Source: CAZIKB01 sp964539665 (GTDB lineage Bacteria; Zhuqueibacterota; Zhuqueibacteria; Oceanimicrobiales; Oceanimicrobiaceae). Taken from it: 42,140 bases of DNA. The stretch covers positions 1-42,140 of the forward strand of contig CAZIKB010000053.1 in NCBI GenBank assembly GCA_964539665.1, read 5' to 3'. The notes under the pieces were generated by a model. That model saw only the letters and a list, made by a program, of their open reading frames with translations, was not told the origin of the DNA and did not search any database. Positions 12,768 to 23,200 of the stretch are shown here, piece by piece; position 1 is the stretch's first letter, and each line of letters opens with the position of its first letter. The position numbers and the translations under genes were made by a program.

Positions 12768-15700
12768 ATGATTATTTTTCAAACAAGTACAATTGTAACC
12801 AAGCGGATATGCAGGTTGATTAGAGTATATTTTGCTTCTTTGTTATTTATCGCGCTTAATGTACCCGGTGGAGCACAACATTACTATTTCCACAATTACA
12901 CAGGTAACGATGGCCTGTCACAGCTTGTAGCCCAGGCAGTGTTTCAAGATCGCGATGGCTACATCTGGATCGGGACCCAAGCCGGCTTGAATCGTTATGA
13001 TGGCAATCAATTTGAAATTTTCAGCATCCAACAAGGTCTTGCAAATGATTGGATTAACGCAATAACTCAGGATAGCACAGGACGAATCTGGATTGGTACG
13101 AATGGTGGTCTTAGCAGTTGGTTGCCTGATGAAGGATTCACTAATTACAACATTGCATATGGTTTGATTAACACTCGCGTGTACTCTGTCGTAATTGATG
13201 CAAAAGGCGGCAAGTGGTGTGGCACAAATATGGGGCTCTGCTATTGGAATGGTCCGGAATCCTATACATTTATCGAAAAGCTTGGGCCGCCGGAGACAAA
13301 AATAAATACCATATTACTAGATCACACCAATCGATTGTGGATTGGTACAGATGCAGGTCTTTTCTACAAAGAAGGCGAACATTTCGCAGCTTTTCCAGAT
13401 AAAGAGCTCCAATCTAAAAAAATTTACAACCTGGCCGAAGACAACCAACAGCGTCTTTGGGTAGGATTGCTACAGGAGGTACGCGTTTTTTTAGGTGAAA
13501 AGCTCGTATTTGAAGTTACTCAAGAAAACGGATTAATTGATTCGGCGGTAAACACCTTAATGGCCAGCCAGGATGGGGTACTCTGGATCGGCACCGAAAG
13601 CGGTATCACTATGTTTCACAATGAGATAGCTCAATCTATTTCTTCTGAAAACGGCTTACCATTTTATGGTGTACGAGCTTTCCTCGAAGATCGCGAAGGC
13701 ATAATCTGGATTGGAGGCTTTGGCGGCGTCGCCAAGTTTATAGGCCGTGCCTTTACTAATTATACAAAAAAAGATGGTTTAGGCGCAAATAATGTCCGGC
13801 CAATTTTACGCGATCACAATGGTTTCCTTTGGGTGGGTACAACAAATGGATTGAGTCGATTTGACGGTCATACATGGGTCAATTTCACGACTAAAGATGG
13901 TTTGAATAACAATTCCATACGGAGCTTATGCCTGGATCGGAACAACATTTTATGGATAGGTAATGATTATGGTCTTAATTATTTAGACGGCGACCGATTT
14001 TTCGACATACCCGGGATCAGCCAGCACGGTCGGATTGAGTCCATCGTACAGGACAGCAGTGGTGCAATTTGGTGTGCAGTACAAAGGGTCGGCATATTTC
14101 ATCAACAAAGCGCCAATGAATTTGAGCATGTGAAAGTCGATGACCAAAGCTTCTTGAATGCCCGTTTGTTAGTCGACAGCCAGGGAAACGTCTGGGCTTC
14201 GGGTGATTACGGCCTGTCACGATGGAACGGTAAGTCCTGGAAAACGTTCACTACTGCCGACGGTCTCGCCGACAACGAACCCTATTTCCTTAGTGAAGAT
14301 TACCAGGGGAACATCTGGTTCGGTTATCACTCTTCGCGCGGTGTGACTTGTTACAACGGTACGAGTTTCAAAACGTACACTACGGCAGATGGCCTGAACA
14401 ACGACGCGGTGTATTCACCCGGCGTTGATCAACACAATAATCTCTGGATTGGCACAGCTCGCGGTGTGGACCGCTTTGATGGCAAGAATTTTATCAATTA
14501 CGGAACATCCGACGGTTATGCCAGTCATGAGTCCAACGCCGGAGGATTTTTTGCTGACCACGACGGTACGCTGTGGTTCGCAACTGCTGAAGGTTTAAGC
14601 CACTATAATCCACAATATGATCTATCATTCGGCAAGCCGCCATCGATCAAAATTCAACGATTTTTTTTGGGTGATGAGAAGATTACTGTCGAAAACAATG
14701 TAATTGTACCTCACAACCAGAATGATTTGCAGGCACATATCGCCAGTCTTTCTTACATTAATGAAAAGCACTTGAGTTATCGCTATCGATTAAGCGGATA
14801 CAATGCTCGCTGGAAATTACTAAAAGGTCATGAAATAAGTTATACCAATCTGCCGCCGGGCAGCTATACCCTCGAAGTTCAGAGCCGCAAATATCAGCAC
14901 AGTTGGTCTGAACCCGTGAAAGTCAGCTTCAGGATTAAACCGCCTTACTGGCGAACCTGGTGGTTTGGTTTGTTGGTAATTTTAGTATTTGTCGCTGCCG
15001 TAACGAGCCTTTTCAAATATCGTGTTTATAAGATTCAATTCCGCAATAGACGGCTAAAACAGACGGTTGCAGAACGGACATCAGAACTGGAGCGGCAAAA
15101 ATTACGTTTGGAAGAGACCTTAATAGCTCGCGAGCGTGCGGAGGAAGCTTTGAAGCTCACGCAATTCGCTATTGATAATTCATCAGACGCCGCGTTTTGG
15201 ATGCAATCTGACGCCCGAATTCTATATGTAAATGATGCGGCCTGCAAGGTTCTCGGATATTCGAGTGAAGAATTATTAACCATGACCATATTTGACATTG
15301 ATACGGTTTTACCTCAGGAATATTGGACAGCGCATTGGCAAGAATTAAAGCAAAAACGCTCTCTGGTGATGGAATCTCATTATCGCACCAGGGAGGGTAA
15401 AATTTTTCCGGTTGAAATCTCTGCCAATTTTATTGAGTTTAGTGGTAAAGCATACAATTGTGTATTTGCCAGAGACATTACGGAGCGTAAAAAATCTGAG
15501 AATAAATTGCAGGCATTTACGGCACAATTGGAGCGAAGCAATCGGGAGTTGCTGGATTTTGCTTATGTGGCCTCGCACGATCTGCAGGAACCCCTTCGCA
15601 AGATTCAGGCATTTGGCGATCGGTTGAAAACGAAGTTCGCCGATACGCTTGGGGCTCAGGGACGCGATTATCTTGAGCGCATGCAAAATGCAGCAGAACG

Positions 15701-16268
15701 TATGCACAATTTAATAAACGATTTGCTGACTTATTCCCGGGTGTCTTCCAAAGCAAAACCATTTGTTTCGGTTAATTTTGACAAAGCAGTGCGTGAGGTA
15801 CTGTCCGATTTAGAAGTACGTATTGAAGAAACAGGAGCTCGGGTAGAAATTGTGGATTTACCTATTATTGATGCGGATGCATTGCAGGTGCGGCAATTGA
15901 TGCAAAATCTGCTTGGTAATGCTCTCAAATTTCACAGAAAAGACCAGCCGCCTGTCATAAAAATCAAAGGCGACATCCTGAATAGTAACGATCAGGAAGC
16001 CGGGATGGAAAACTCAAATGAATCGTTGTGTGAAATATCTATTGAAGACAACGGCATTGGATTTGATGAAAAGTATACAGATCGTATTTTCGGTGTTTTC
16101 CAACGGCTGCACGGTCGAGGTGAATACGAAGGCTCAGGGATAGGTCTTTCGGTGTGTAGAAAGATCGTTGAACGACATGGAGGGCGTATTACTGCAAACA
16201 GCAATCCCGGGCGGGGAACAAAATTTACTATTACTATGCCGCTTAAACAAGAGGAAGAAAATAACTAA
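12768..16268 (+). CDS. Propeller-Y_Y_Y-PAS sensor histidine kinase, Cph1-type transmitter, no receivers
   Basis: Protein of 1166 residues from the ATG at 12768. Signal peptide about 1-37 (ending GGAQ), 14 propeller repeats (about 40-619), Y_Y_Y (about 645-728), membrane helix (about 731-750) and PAS (about 795-908). The kinase core differs from all the others here: HisKA with H937 in YVASHDLQEPL, as in cyanobacterial phytochrome-type kinases, and HATPase_c with NLLGNALKF, DNGIGF and GSGIGLSVCRK. There is no receiver. The next intact gene (16794) is an Rcp1-like response regulator, the known partner type for such kinases, so phosphotransfer in trans to it is likely. The propeller matches those at 1371 and 6478, so a new transmitter appears to have been joined to an existing sensor. 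The periplasmic ligand is unknown. Confidence 0.95.
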   Translation: MIIFQTSTIVTKRICRLIRVYFASLLFIALNVPGGAQHYYFHNYTGNDGLSQLVAQAVFQDRDGYIWIGTQAGLNRYDGNQFEIFSIQQGLANDWINAITQDSTGRIWIGTNGGLSSWLPDEGFTNYNIAYGLINTRVYSVVIDAKGGKWCGTNMGLCYWNGPESYTFIEKLGPPETKINTILLDHTNRLWIGTDAGLFYKEGEHFAAFPDKELQSKKIYNLAEDNQQRLWVGLLQEVRVFLGEKLVFEVTQENGLIDSAVNTLMASQDGVLWIGTESGITMFHNEIAQSISSENGLPFYGVRAFLEDREGIIWIGGFGGVAKFIGRAFTNYTKKDGLGANNVRPILRDHNGFLWVGTTNGLSRFDGHTWVNFTTKDGLNNNSIRSLCLDRNNILWIGNDYGLNYLDGDRFFDIPGISQHGRIESIVQDSSGAIWCAVQRVGIFHQQSANEFEHVKVDDQSFLNARLLVDSQGNVWASGDYGLSRWNGKSWKTFTTADGLADNEPYFLSEDYQGNIWFGYHSSRGVTCYNGTSFKTYTTADGLNNDAVYSPGVDQHNNLWIGTARGVDRFDGKNFINYGTSDGYASHESNAGGFFADHDGTLWFATAEGLSHYNPQYDLSFGKPPSIKIQRFFLGDEKITVENNVIVPHNQNDLQAHIASLSYINEKHLSYRYRLSGYNARWKLLKGHEISYTNLPPGSYTLEVQSRKYQHSWSEPVKVSFRIKPPYWRTWWFGLLVILVFVAAVTSLFKYRVYKIQFRNRRLKQTVAERTSELERQKLRLEETLIARERAEEALKLTQFAIDNSSDAAFWMQSDARILYVNDAACKVLGYSSEELLTMTIFDIDTVLPQEYWTAHWQELKQKRSLVMESHYRTREGKIFPVEISANFIEFSGKAYNCVFARDITERKKSENKLQAFTAQLERSNRELLDFAYVASHDLQEPLRKIQAFGDRLKTKFADTLGAQGRDYLERMQNAAERMHNLINDLLTYSRVSSKAKPFVSVNFDKAVREVLSDLEVRIEETGARVEIVDLPIIDADALQVRQLMQNLLGNALKFHRKDQPPVIKIKGDILNSNDQEAGMENSNESLCEISIEDNGIGFDEKYTDRIFGVFQRLHGRGEYEGSGIGLSVCRKIVERHGGRITANSNPGRGTKFTITMPLKQEEENN

Positions 16269-16271
16269 CGC

Positions 16272-16338
16272 ACTAAAGTGCAAGTGAGCTAAAGTGAACT
16301 AAAGTTTGAAGTGACTAAAGTTTGAAGTGACTAAAGTT
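16272..16338. repeat. Short tandem repeat CTAAAGTTTGAAGTGA
   Basis: Two perfect 16-base copies at 16299-16314 and 16315-16330 are flanked by decayed copies starting at 16272, 16289 and 16331. It lies just after the stop of the 12768 gene. There are too few copies and no spacers, so it is not a CRISPR array. Confidence 0.8.
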
Positions 16339-16481
16339 CACCACCTTCCTTGCCCCAAAGTGTAATTGAAAATTTTGTTAAAAATACAAAGTATTTCGGA
16401 GTAATAGAATAATCATGTCACTGAGTGGCTTTAGTACTTGCGCAAAAATAACTTGGAATTCTATCATGCTTTCCCGAATTT

Positions 16482-16533
16482 ACTTCGGAACTCAGCATGA
16501 AGTGCGTAGCTTCACACTGAGCGGAGTCGAAGT
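16482..16533. repeat. Long imperfect hairpin of the CTGAGCGGAGTCGAAG type
   Basis: The arms ACTTCGGAACTCAG (16482-16495) and CTGAGCGGAGTCGAAGT (16517-16533) pair imperfectly. The inner bases TGAAG and CTTCA (16498-16514) continue the stem to a seven-base loop. The motif is a widespread REP-like intergenic sequence in unrelated bacteria. It may terminate or stabilise the transcript of the upstream kinase. The rest of 16341-16591 shows no gene that I can support. Confidence 0.75.
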
Positions 16534-16591
16534 GTGATAATTGCGACTCAAGAATGGTATTTTATTTTTGCGAAAATCCTTAGTTCAGAAT

Positions 16592-16801
16592 ATGAATGAG
16601 GAAATGATAACAACAATAAGAATACGGTCAAATATTGAAACCACAATAATTAAGCAAACAGGAGTAGGTTTGGCGGTGCGTCGTAAAAGTGTCAAGCGTC
16701 ATGGTGGCAGCATTACAACGAAAAATAAACCCAAACAGGGAACATCGTTCATTGCCATCCTGCCTACAAAACAAAATAAGGAGAAAACAAACTATGAGTA
16801 A
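16592..16801 (+). pseudogene. Remnant of a Cph1-type histidine kinase C-terminus
   Basis: The frame ending with TAA at 16799-16801 reads GVGLAVRRKSVKRHGG, then a Gly-Thr-Ser-Phe segment and LPTK. This aligns with the last about 40 residues (G2 box to end) of the kinase at 12768 (GIGLSVCRKIVERHGG ... GTKF). Everything upstream of the G2 box is missing, including the His, N box and G1 box, so it cannot be a kinase. The stop overlaps the start of the response regulator at 16794, so the old kinase-regulator spacing is preserved. It is probably the relic of a second kinase once paired with that regulator. Translation through it could still couple to the regulator. Confidence 0.7.
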
Positions 16802-17255
16802 TCAAGTCGACCCAATCACAATCTTAGTGGCAGATGACGATCCGGATGATCGCATGTTGATAAAGGATGCTTTTGAAGAGAGTCGATTAGCTAACCTTCT
16901 TGATTTTGTTCAGGATGGCGAGGAGTTGATGGACTATCTCAACCGTAAGGGTAAATTCACCCAATTGAATGATGCTCAGCTGCCAGGATTAATCTTACTT
17001 GATCTGAATATGCCAAAGAAAGACGGACGTGAAGCGCTTAAAGAGATCAAGGCTGATAAAAAATTACGCCGAATCCCGATCGTAGTTTTGACGACATCTA
17101 AGACAGAGGAAGATATTTTACGTACCTATGATTTGGGCGTGAGTTCATTTATAACGAAGCCTGTTTCGTTTGCAAGCCTGGTTGATATTGTGAAAACATT
17201 AACAAAGTATTGGTTCCAGATAGTGAAACTCCCACTAGAAAGTAAGGAAAATTAA
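16794..17255 (+). CDS. Single-domain response regulator, Rcp1/CheY-like
   Basis: Protein of 153 residues, a lone receiver. The acidic patch is VADDDPDDR, the phospho-acceptor is D70 in LLDLNMPKKDG, and the switch and Lys regions are VLTTSK and FITKPV. The extended loop after helix 2 (NRKGKFTQLNDAQLPG) is typical of Rcp1-type partners of phytochrome-like kinases. The ATG at 16794 follows AAGGAG (16778-16783); an earlier in-frame ATG at 16689 would translate the kinase remnant in another frame and is rejected. The gene ends directly at the ATG of the 17256 kinase (TAAATG). The likely donor is the receiver-less kinase at 12768. With no output domain, it must act by protein contact or pass phosphate on. 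Confidence 0.93.
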   Translation: MSNQVDPITILVADDDPDDRMLIKDAFEESRLANLLDFVQDGEELMDYLNRKGKFTQLNDAQLPGLILLDLNMPKKDGREALKEIKADKKLRRIPIVVLTTSKTEEDILRTYDLGVSSFITKPVSFASLVDIVKTLTKYWFQIVKLPLESKEN

Positions 17256-20165
17256 ATGACTATTCCAAATTTACATATCCTCCTCGTTGATGACGACGAA
17301 GATGATTATGTTCTAACACAAGATTTGCTTTCTGAAATTGAGGCGTGGAATATTGATCTGGAATGGGTTGCCGCATACGATGATGCGTTGAAAGCTATTA
17401 CACAAAATCAACACAATGTCTATCTTATCGATTATCATCTCGGCGAACACAATGGCCTGGAACTCCTGCGAGAGGTTAATACACTTGGCTGTAATGCTCC
17501 AATTATCTTGCTAACCGGTCAGGGGAACCACGAAATTGATATGGAAGCCATGCAGGCCGGGGCGTCGGATTTTCTGGTTAAGGGTCAAATCGACGCATTG
17601 CTCCTGGAGCGTTCGTTCCGTTACGCCATCGAACACAAACGAGTTGTAACCGAGTTAAAAACAGTGAATCAAAAGTTAATCCAAAATCAACAACAGTTAT
17701 GTGCAGCAAATCAGCAACTCAAGGCCAGCTTTCAACAATTAAAAGCCAGTGAAGAAGCGCTCAGGGAAAGAGAAGAAAAATTTAGCAATCTCTTTCAAAA
17801 ATCTAATGATGGGATTATTATTCATGACGTCAATGGAAATATCCTGGAAGTCAATCAAAAAGTTTTAGACCAATTTGGTTACACGAAATTAGAATTCTTA
17901 ACACTTAAAATATTGGATCTTCATCCTCCGGAAGAGCAGGAATTGACACGTCAGGCTTTTGAAGGAATTTATAAGGATGGTTTTGTTAGTTGTGAAGTTA
18001 ATTTTAAGAAGGAAAACGGTGAGATATTCCCAGCTGAAATCTCTGCCAGCCTTTTTGAAATTACCGGGGAAAAAGTTATTCAAGAAATAATTCGCGACAT
18101 CACTGAGCGCAAGCAGGTAGAAGCAGAATTACAACAGGCCAAGGAAGCCGCCGATTCGGCGAATCGCGCCAAAAGTGAATTTCTGGCGAACATGAGCCAT
18201 GAAATTCGTACTCCCCTTAATGCTATTATTGGCATGACCGACCTCACCCTGGATACTGAGTTAAGTCCCGAACAACTTGGATTTCTTAATATTGTGCAAT
18301 CTTCCTCTGAAGGACTGCTCTGCTTGATTAATGATATCCTCGATTTCTCAAAAATTGAAGCCGGACAAATGGAAATCGAAAACATCGACTTCAATTTACG
18401 CGAAGTGGTTGAAGGGGCTGCTGAGCTCTTTAGTATGCCAGCACAAGCAAAAGCTATCGAACTCCTCTGTTATATCGAACCAGAAATCCCCGCCAGGGTC
18501 AGAGGCGATTCAACCAGACTACGACAAATACTGGTCAATCTCGTGGGTAATGCGGTCAAATTTACCGAGAGTGGCGAAGTTATAGTGGAATGCAGATTGG
18601 GGGATTTGGAAATCGGAATCCGAAATCCGAAATCCGAAATCCGAAAGCAGGTTCACCTGCAATTTGTTGTTCGCGATACCGGCCTGGGTATCTCACAAAA
18701 AAACCTGCATAAAATATTTGAAAAATTTTCCCAGGAAGACAGCTCCACCACCCGCAAATTCGGGGGAACTGGCCTGGGTCTCAATATCTCCAAATCCCTG
18801 ATTGAATTAATGGGCGGTGAAATGTCCGTAGAAAGCCGTGAAGGACAGGGCAGTACATTTCAGTTCAGCCTCAATTTACCAATCGTAGAAAAACGATCAA
18901 AAGGTATCGATCATCCCAATCAAGACTTTAACGATATCACGATATTGATTGTTGATGACAATAACACAAATCGATTCATTCTTAACAAAACACTTACCGC
19001 GTGGGGTTTTCAGGTAGTTGAAGCAGAAAATGCTGAGCAAAGCTTAGCCATCCTTACTAATCCAAACCATTCAATCAATTTGAGTATCATTGACCAAAGC
19101 ATTCTTGAAAATGATGGATTTGAGCTGGCGCAGAAAATTAAACAAAATCCAAAATTGCAAGAAATGAAGCTCATTCTGCTTTCTTCTGTTGTAAAGGTCA
19201 ATACCGGGGTGAATGAAAAGATTAACATCGATAAATATATTGCCAAACCGGTAAAACAATCAAAACTCCTGGAAATTTTGATGGAGGTTTTGCAATATCA
19301 AAAACATGAAATAAGCATTGAAAATAAGGTTTCAAGTCCCATAAAAATGATCAGGGCTAAAATTCAAAATCGAATTTTACTAGTTGAAGATAATCCGGAC
19401 AACCAAAACCTGGCGAAAATGATTTTAGAGAAAGCGGGCTATTTAGTAGATGTTGCTGAAAATGGCGAATTGGCAATTAATGCAGTGAAAGCATTCCATT
19501 ATGATGTCATCCTGATGGATGTCCAGATGCCAGTCATGGATGGCTTTGAGGCAACCAGGGAGATTCGTGCCCTGGAACTGCGCCAGCAAGAAGAACGAGC
19601 GCCCATCATCGCACTGACCGCTCATGTGTTGCAAGGATACCGGGAGAAATGTTTGCAGCATAACATGGATGACTATGTGACCAAACCGGTGAAAAAGAAA
19701 CTCCTGTTAGCAACAATTGACAGGTGGCTTGACCATCGTCCTTCCATATTGGTTGTGGATGATTCCGCTGACAATCGCAATCTAATTGATAATTACCTGA
19801 AAAAGGACGGTGGTTACAAACTGGTCTTTGCCAAAAATGGACAGGAAGCAGTGGACATTTACAAACGGAGAACGATCTCATTAATTATGATGGATATGGA
19901 AATGCCCATAATGGATGGGTATTCGGCAACAAGAGCCATCAGGAAACTTAACAAGAATTATGAGGTCCCTGTTTTAGCTTTGACCGCGCATCATGGAAGT
20001 CAGGAACGAAAAAAAAGTCTGGAGGCAGGTTGTAATACCTGTGTGACTAAACCCATAAGAAAAGAAATACTCTGTAAAGCAATTCAGCAATATTTAGTGG
20101 CAACTCATTTGTCAACTGATGATGAAACACAAATAAAGCAAACAAAGATAGTCTATTCCAAATAA
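17256..20165 (+). CDS. Soluble REC-PAS hybrid sensor histidine kinase with three C-terminal receivers
   Basis: Protein of 969 residues with no signal peptide or membrane helix. An N-terminal receiver (about 4-125; LLVDDDEDD, D59 in LIDYHLGEHNG, FLVKG) leads through a Gln-rich coiled coil (about 130-170) to a PAS domain (about 173-285). HisKA follows with H315, then HATPase_c with a repeat tract, and REC1, REC2 and REC3 (D613, D755, D880). REC1 is unusual: the normal MPEM after the Asp is replaced by ILEN (DQSILENDGFEL), which may weaken it. The start codon touches the stop of the regulator at 16794, and AAGGA sits seven bases upstream, so the two are surely co-transcribed. The N-terminal receiver could take phosphate from an upstream kinase, possibly the one at 12768, and gate this kinase, giving a chained relay. 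The kinase part is closest to that of the 6478 gene. Confidence 0.95.
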   Translation: MTIPNLHILLVDDDEDDYVLTQDLLSEIEAWNIDLEWVAAYDDALKAITQNQHNVYLIDYHLGEHNGLELLREVNTLGCNAPIILLTGQGNHEIDMEAMQAGASDFLVKGQIDALLLERSFRYAIEHKRVVTELKTVNQKLIQNQQQLCAANQQLKASFQQLKASEEALREREEKFSNLFQKSNDGIIIHDVNGNILEVNQKVLDQFGYTKLEFLTLKILDLHPPEEQELTRQAFEGIYKDGFVSCEVNFKKENGEIFPAEISASLFEITGEKVIQEIIRDITERKQVEAELQQAKEAADSANRAKSEFLANMSHEIRTPLNAIIGMTDLTLDTELSPEQLGFLNIVQSSSEGLLCLINDILDFSKIEAGQMEIENIDFNLREVVEGAAELFSMPAQAKAIELLCYIEPEIPARVRGDSTRLRQILVNLVGNAVKFTESGEVIVECRLGDLEIGIRNPKSEIRKQVHLQFVVRDTGLGISQKNLHKIFEKFSQEDSSTTRKFGGTGLGLNISKSLIELMGGEMSVESREGQGSTFQFSLNLPIVEKRSKGIDHPNQDFNDITILIVDDNNTNRFILNKTLTAWGFQVVEAENAEQSLAILTNPNHSINLSIIDQSILENDGFELAQKIKQNPKLQEMKLILLSSVVKVNTGVNEKINIDKYIAKPVKQSKLLEILMEVLQYQKHEISIENKVSSPIKMIRAKIQNRILLVEDNPDNQNLAKMILEKAGYLVDVAENGELAINAVKAFHYDVILMDVQMPVMDGFEATREIRALELRQQEERAPIIALTAHVLQGYREKCLQHNMDDYVTKPVKKKLLLATIDRWLDHRPSILVVDDSADNRNLIDNYLKKDGGYKLVFAKNGQEAVDIYKRRTISLIMMDMEMPIMDGYSATRAIRKLNKNYEVPVLALTAHHGSQERKKSLEAGCNTCVTKPIRKEILCKAIQQYLVATHLSTDDETQIKQTKIVYSK
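18604..18650 (+). repeat. GAAATCC tandem repeat tract inside the HATPase_c coding region
   Basis: The most regular of the six tracts: CGGAATC, then CGAAATC three times, then CGAAAG (18614-18647), with no base out of register. It encodes IRNPKSEIR-type residues between the N box and the DTGLGIS box. Its regularity suggests it is younger or kept in shape by copying. Confidence 0.85.
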
Positions 20166-20259
20166 AACAGGAAAGAAGCTCAATATTACTCATAAGCATG
20201 CGGTAAATGCAGATATAGATGCTGTGTGATGCGATACTTGATGACAACGGAGAATTAGA

Positions 20260-23200
20260 ATGAAAACATCTAACAGATTTAAATTCCTATCTTTATTATA
20301 CTTTTTTGGTTTTTTGAATATTTTCAGACGATTCAAAACCTCTGATAATCAAAATTTTAAAATAGATTTTGAGGCTTTGTCGGTTAAAGTCATAATCTTG
20401 ATAATTATGGTTGCCGTTAATCTGTCAGGAAACCTGTATGCACAAAAAGATAATATACACTTTCAACACATATCGATTGAAGACGGGCTTTCGCAAAGTT
20501 CTGTTTATTGCATTTTTCAGGATAGCAGGGGATTTATGTGGTTTGGCACAGAGGACGGTTTAAACAAATATGATGGCTATAATTTTATTATATACAGAAA
20601 TGATCCCACAAATCCTAATGACTTAAGCTATAATTTTATCAAATCTATGTGCGAAGACAAATCAGGAGCTCTTTGGATTGGAACCTATGGCGGCGGACTC
20701 AATAAATTCAACAGAGAAAAAAATCAATTTACACATTACCTGGCCGATCCTGATGTGCCAAATAGCTTAAGCAATAATTATATCTCCGTAGTTTTTGAAG
20801 ATCAATTCGGCGCTATCTGGATAGGAACTGATAACGGTCTAAATCAATTTGATCCTCAAAGCGAGACTTTTGTTCATTATCACTCTGATCCTGCTGATTC
20901 CACCAGCTTAAGCGCTAATAAAGTATTGTCTATAATGGAAGATAAGCTTGGGATGCTCTGGATTGGTACCGATGGCGGAGGATTAAATAAATTTGATCGA
21001 AAAATGAAAGTGTTCAGCCGTTACCAACACGACCCGGTTGACAAAAATGGTATTAGCAGCAATTCAGTTTATTCGATTTATGAAGATAAATCAGGTCTGC
21101 TCTGGATTGGAACCAGTCATGGATTAGAAAAATTTGATCCTCAAATCCAATCTTTTATACATTACCAAATCAATCCAGATGATCCACATATATTAAAAGA
21201 CAATTTTATCACCGCAATATATGATGACAACTATGGTAATCTTTGGATTGGAACAAATCGCAGCGGACTTTTTAAATTTAATCAGGAAAAGGAACAATTT
21301 GTTCAATACGAATACAACCCTAATGATCCAAATAGCCTTAGCAATAATGAAATCTTTTCAATTTTCGAGGACCGGTCCGGTTTGCTTTGGATCGGAACAC
21401 GCACAGGATTAAATAAATTTGACCGAGAGAGGAAACCTTTCATTCATTACTACTCTAATCCTAATAATAATAACAGCTTAAGCAATAATTATGTTAGGGC
21501 AATATATGAAGACAGGTCAGGTCAGTACTGGATTGGAACTTATGGAGGACTATTTTTATTTGATCGAGAAAAGGAACAATTTATTCACTATAAAAACGAT
21601 CCCAACAATCCCAAAAGTTTGAGTAATGACTTTGTGTATTCAATTTATGAAGGTGAATTTGGAAGCTTGTGGTTGGGAACGTATGGCGGATTAAATAAAT
21701 TTGATCGTGAAAAAGAACAATTTTATTCTTATACAGCCGATCCTGAAAATCCCGGAAGTATAAGTAGTAATTTGGTCAGAGTGATTTATGCAGATCACGA
21801 TGGATTTCTATGGATTGGGACTGAAGATGGCTTAAATAAATTTGACCGGCAAACTGGACAATTCACGCAATACAAACACAAGCCTGATGACCTCTCCAGT
21901 TTAAGCAATAATTTTATTTATTCAATTTTGGAGGATTACCTGGGTGAGCTCTGGATTGGGACGATTCAAGGATTAAATAAATTTGATCGGGAAAAGGAAC
22001 AATTTATTCAATATTTTTCGGACCCTGATGATCCAACTAGCTTGAGTAATAATGAGGTGTTGTCAATGTATGAAGACAAATCTCATGTGCTATGGATCGG
22101 AACGCCGGCCGGATTGAATGTATTTGACAGAACTACTGAAACATTCACTTATTATACTGAGAAACACGGGCTCCCTAATGATCTAATTTATGCAATATTA
22201 GAAGATGGTGAAGGGAATTTCTGGTTAAGTACAAATAAAGGGCTATCAAAATTTGATCCAGTAAAGGAAAAATTTAAAAACTTTGATGTAAAAGATGGCC
22301 TTCAGAGTAATGAGTTTAATTTAGGCGCGAGTTTTAAGAACAAAAATGGTGAAATGTTTTTTGGAGGCATTAATGGATTTAATGTCTTTTATCCTGATAA
22401 GATAAAAGACAATTCATTTATCCCGCCAATTGTTATTACGGATTTTAAACTTTTCAATGAATCTGTTTTAATCGGTCCTGATTCTCCTTTAAAAAAACAT
22501 ATAACAGAAACAAAAGAAATTGTACTGTCATACCAGGAAAATATATTTTCGTTTGAATTTGCCGCGCTGCATTTCAGCGTTCCCGAAAAAAATCAATACG
22601 CATATATGATGGAAGGTGTTGATGGAAATTGGCATAATTTGGGTGCCAAGCGATATGTACCATATAACAATTTACCTGCTGGCCATTATACATTCCGGGT
22701 AAAGGGCTCAAACTGCGATGGCGTCTGGAATGAAGAAGGTGTATCCCTAAAAATATCTATTACGCCGCCGTATTGGCAAACGGGTTGGTTCAAAACGGCA
22801 GTCATTTTTTCGGTGTTACTGATGCTTGTCGCTTTTTTTCAAAATAGAACCCGTACTATACGAAATAGAAATAAGCAGCTTGAAAAACATGCTTACGAAC
22901 GTACAACGGAGATAATCCAAGCAAATGCAGAGCTTAAACAGGAAGTCAACGTGAGAAAGCGCCTGGAAAATCGAGCCAAACGACGTGCGACGCAGGCTGC
23001 ACTCATTTATAAGGTAGGGCAGCGGGTCAGTGGAGAATTGAAATTGGCAGCGCTTCTTACTGAAATTGTTGAGGCAATCTGTGATGCCTTTAATTACAAT
23101 GGAGTACTGCTGCTATTACTTGATGAGGAGACCAACTGTTTTACATTGAAAGCCGTAGCAGGTAATTATACGAAAATAATTCCAAAAAATCTTTCAATTC

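Noticed and set aside
16272..16338. CRISPR array
   Set aside because: The 16-base units are directly adjacent without spacers, only two are perfect, and no cas gene is near.
16689..16793. ATG at 16689 as start of the response regulator
   Set aside because: The extension reads the kinase remnant in the wrong frame. AAGGAG precedes the ATG at 16794, and the receiver begins there.
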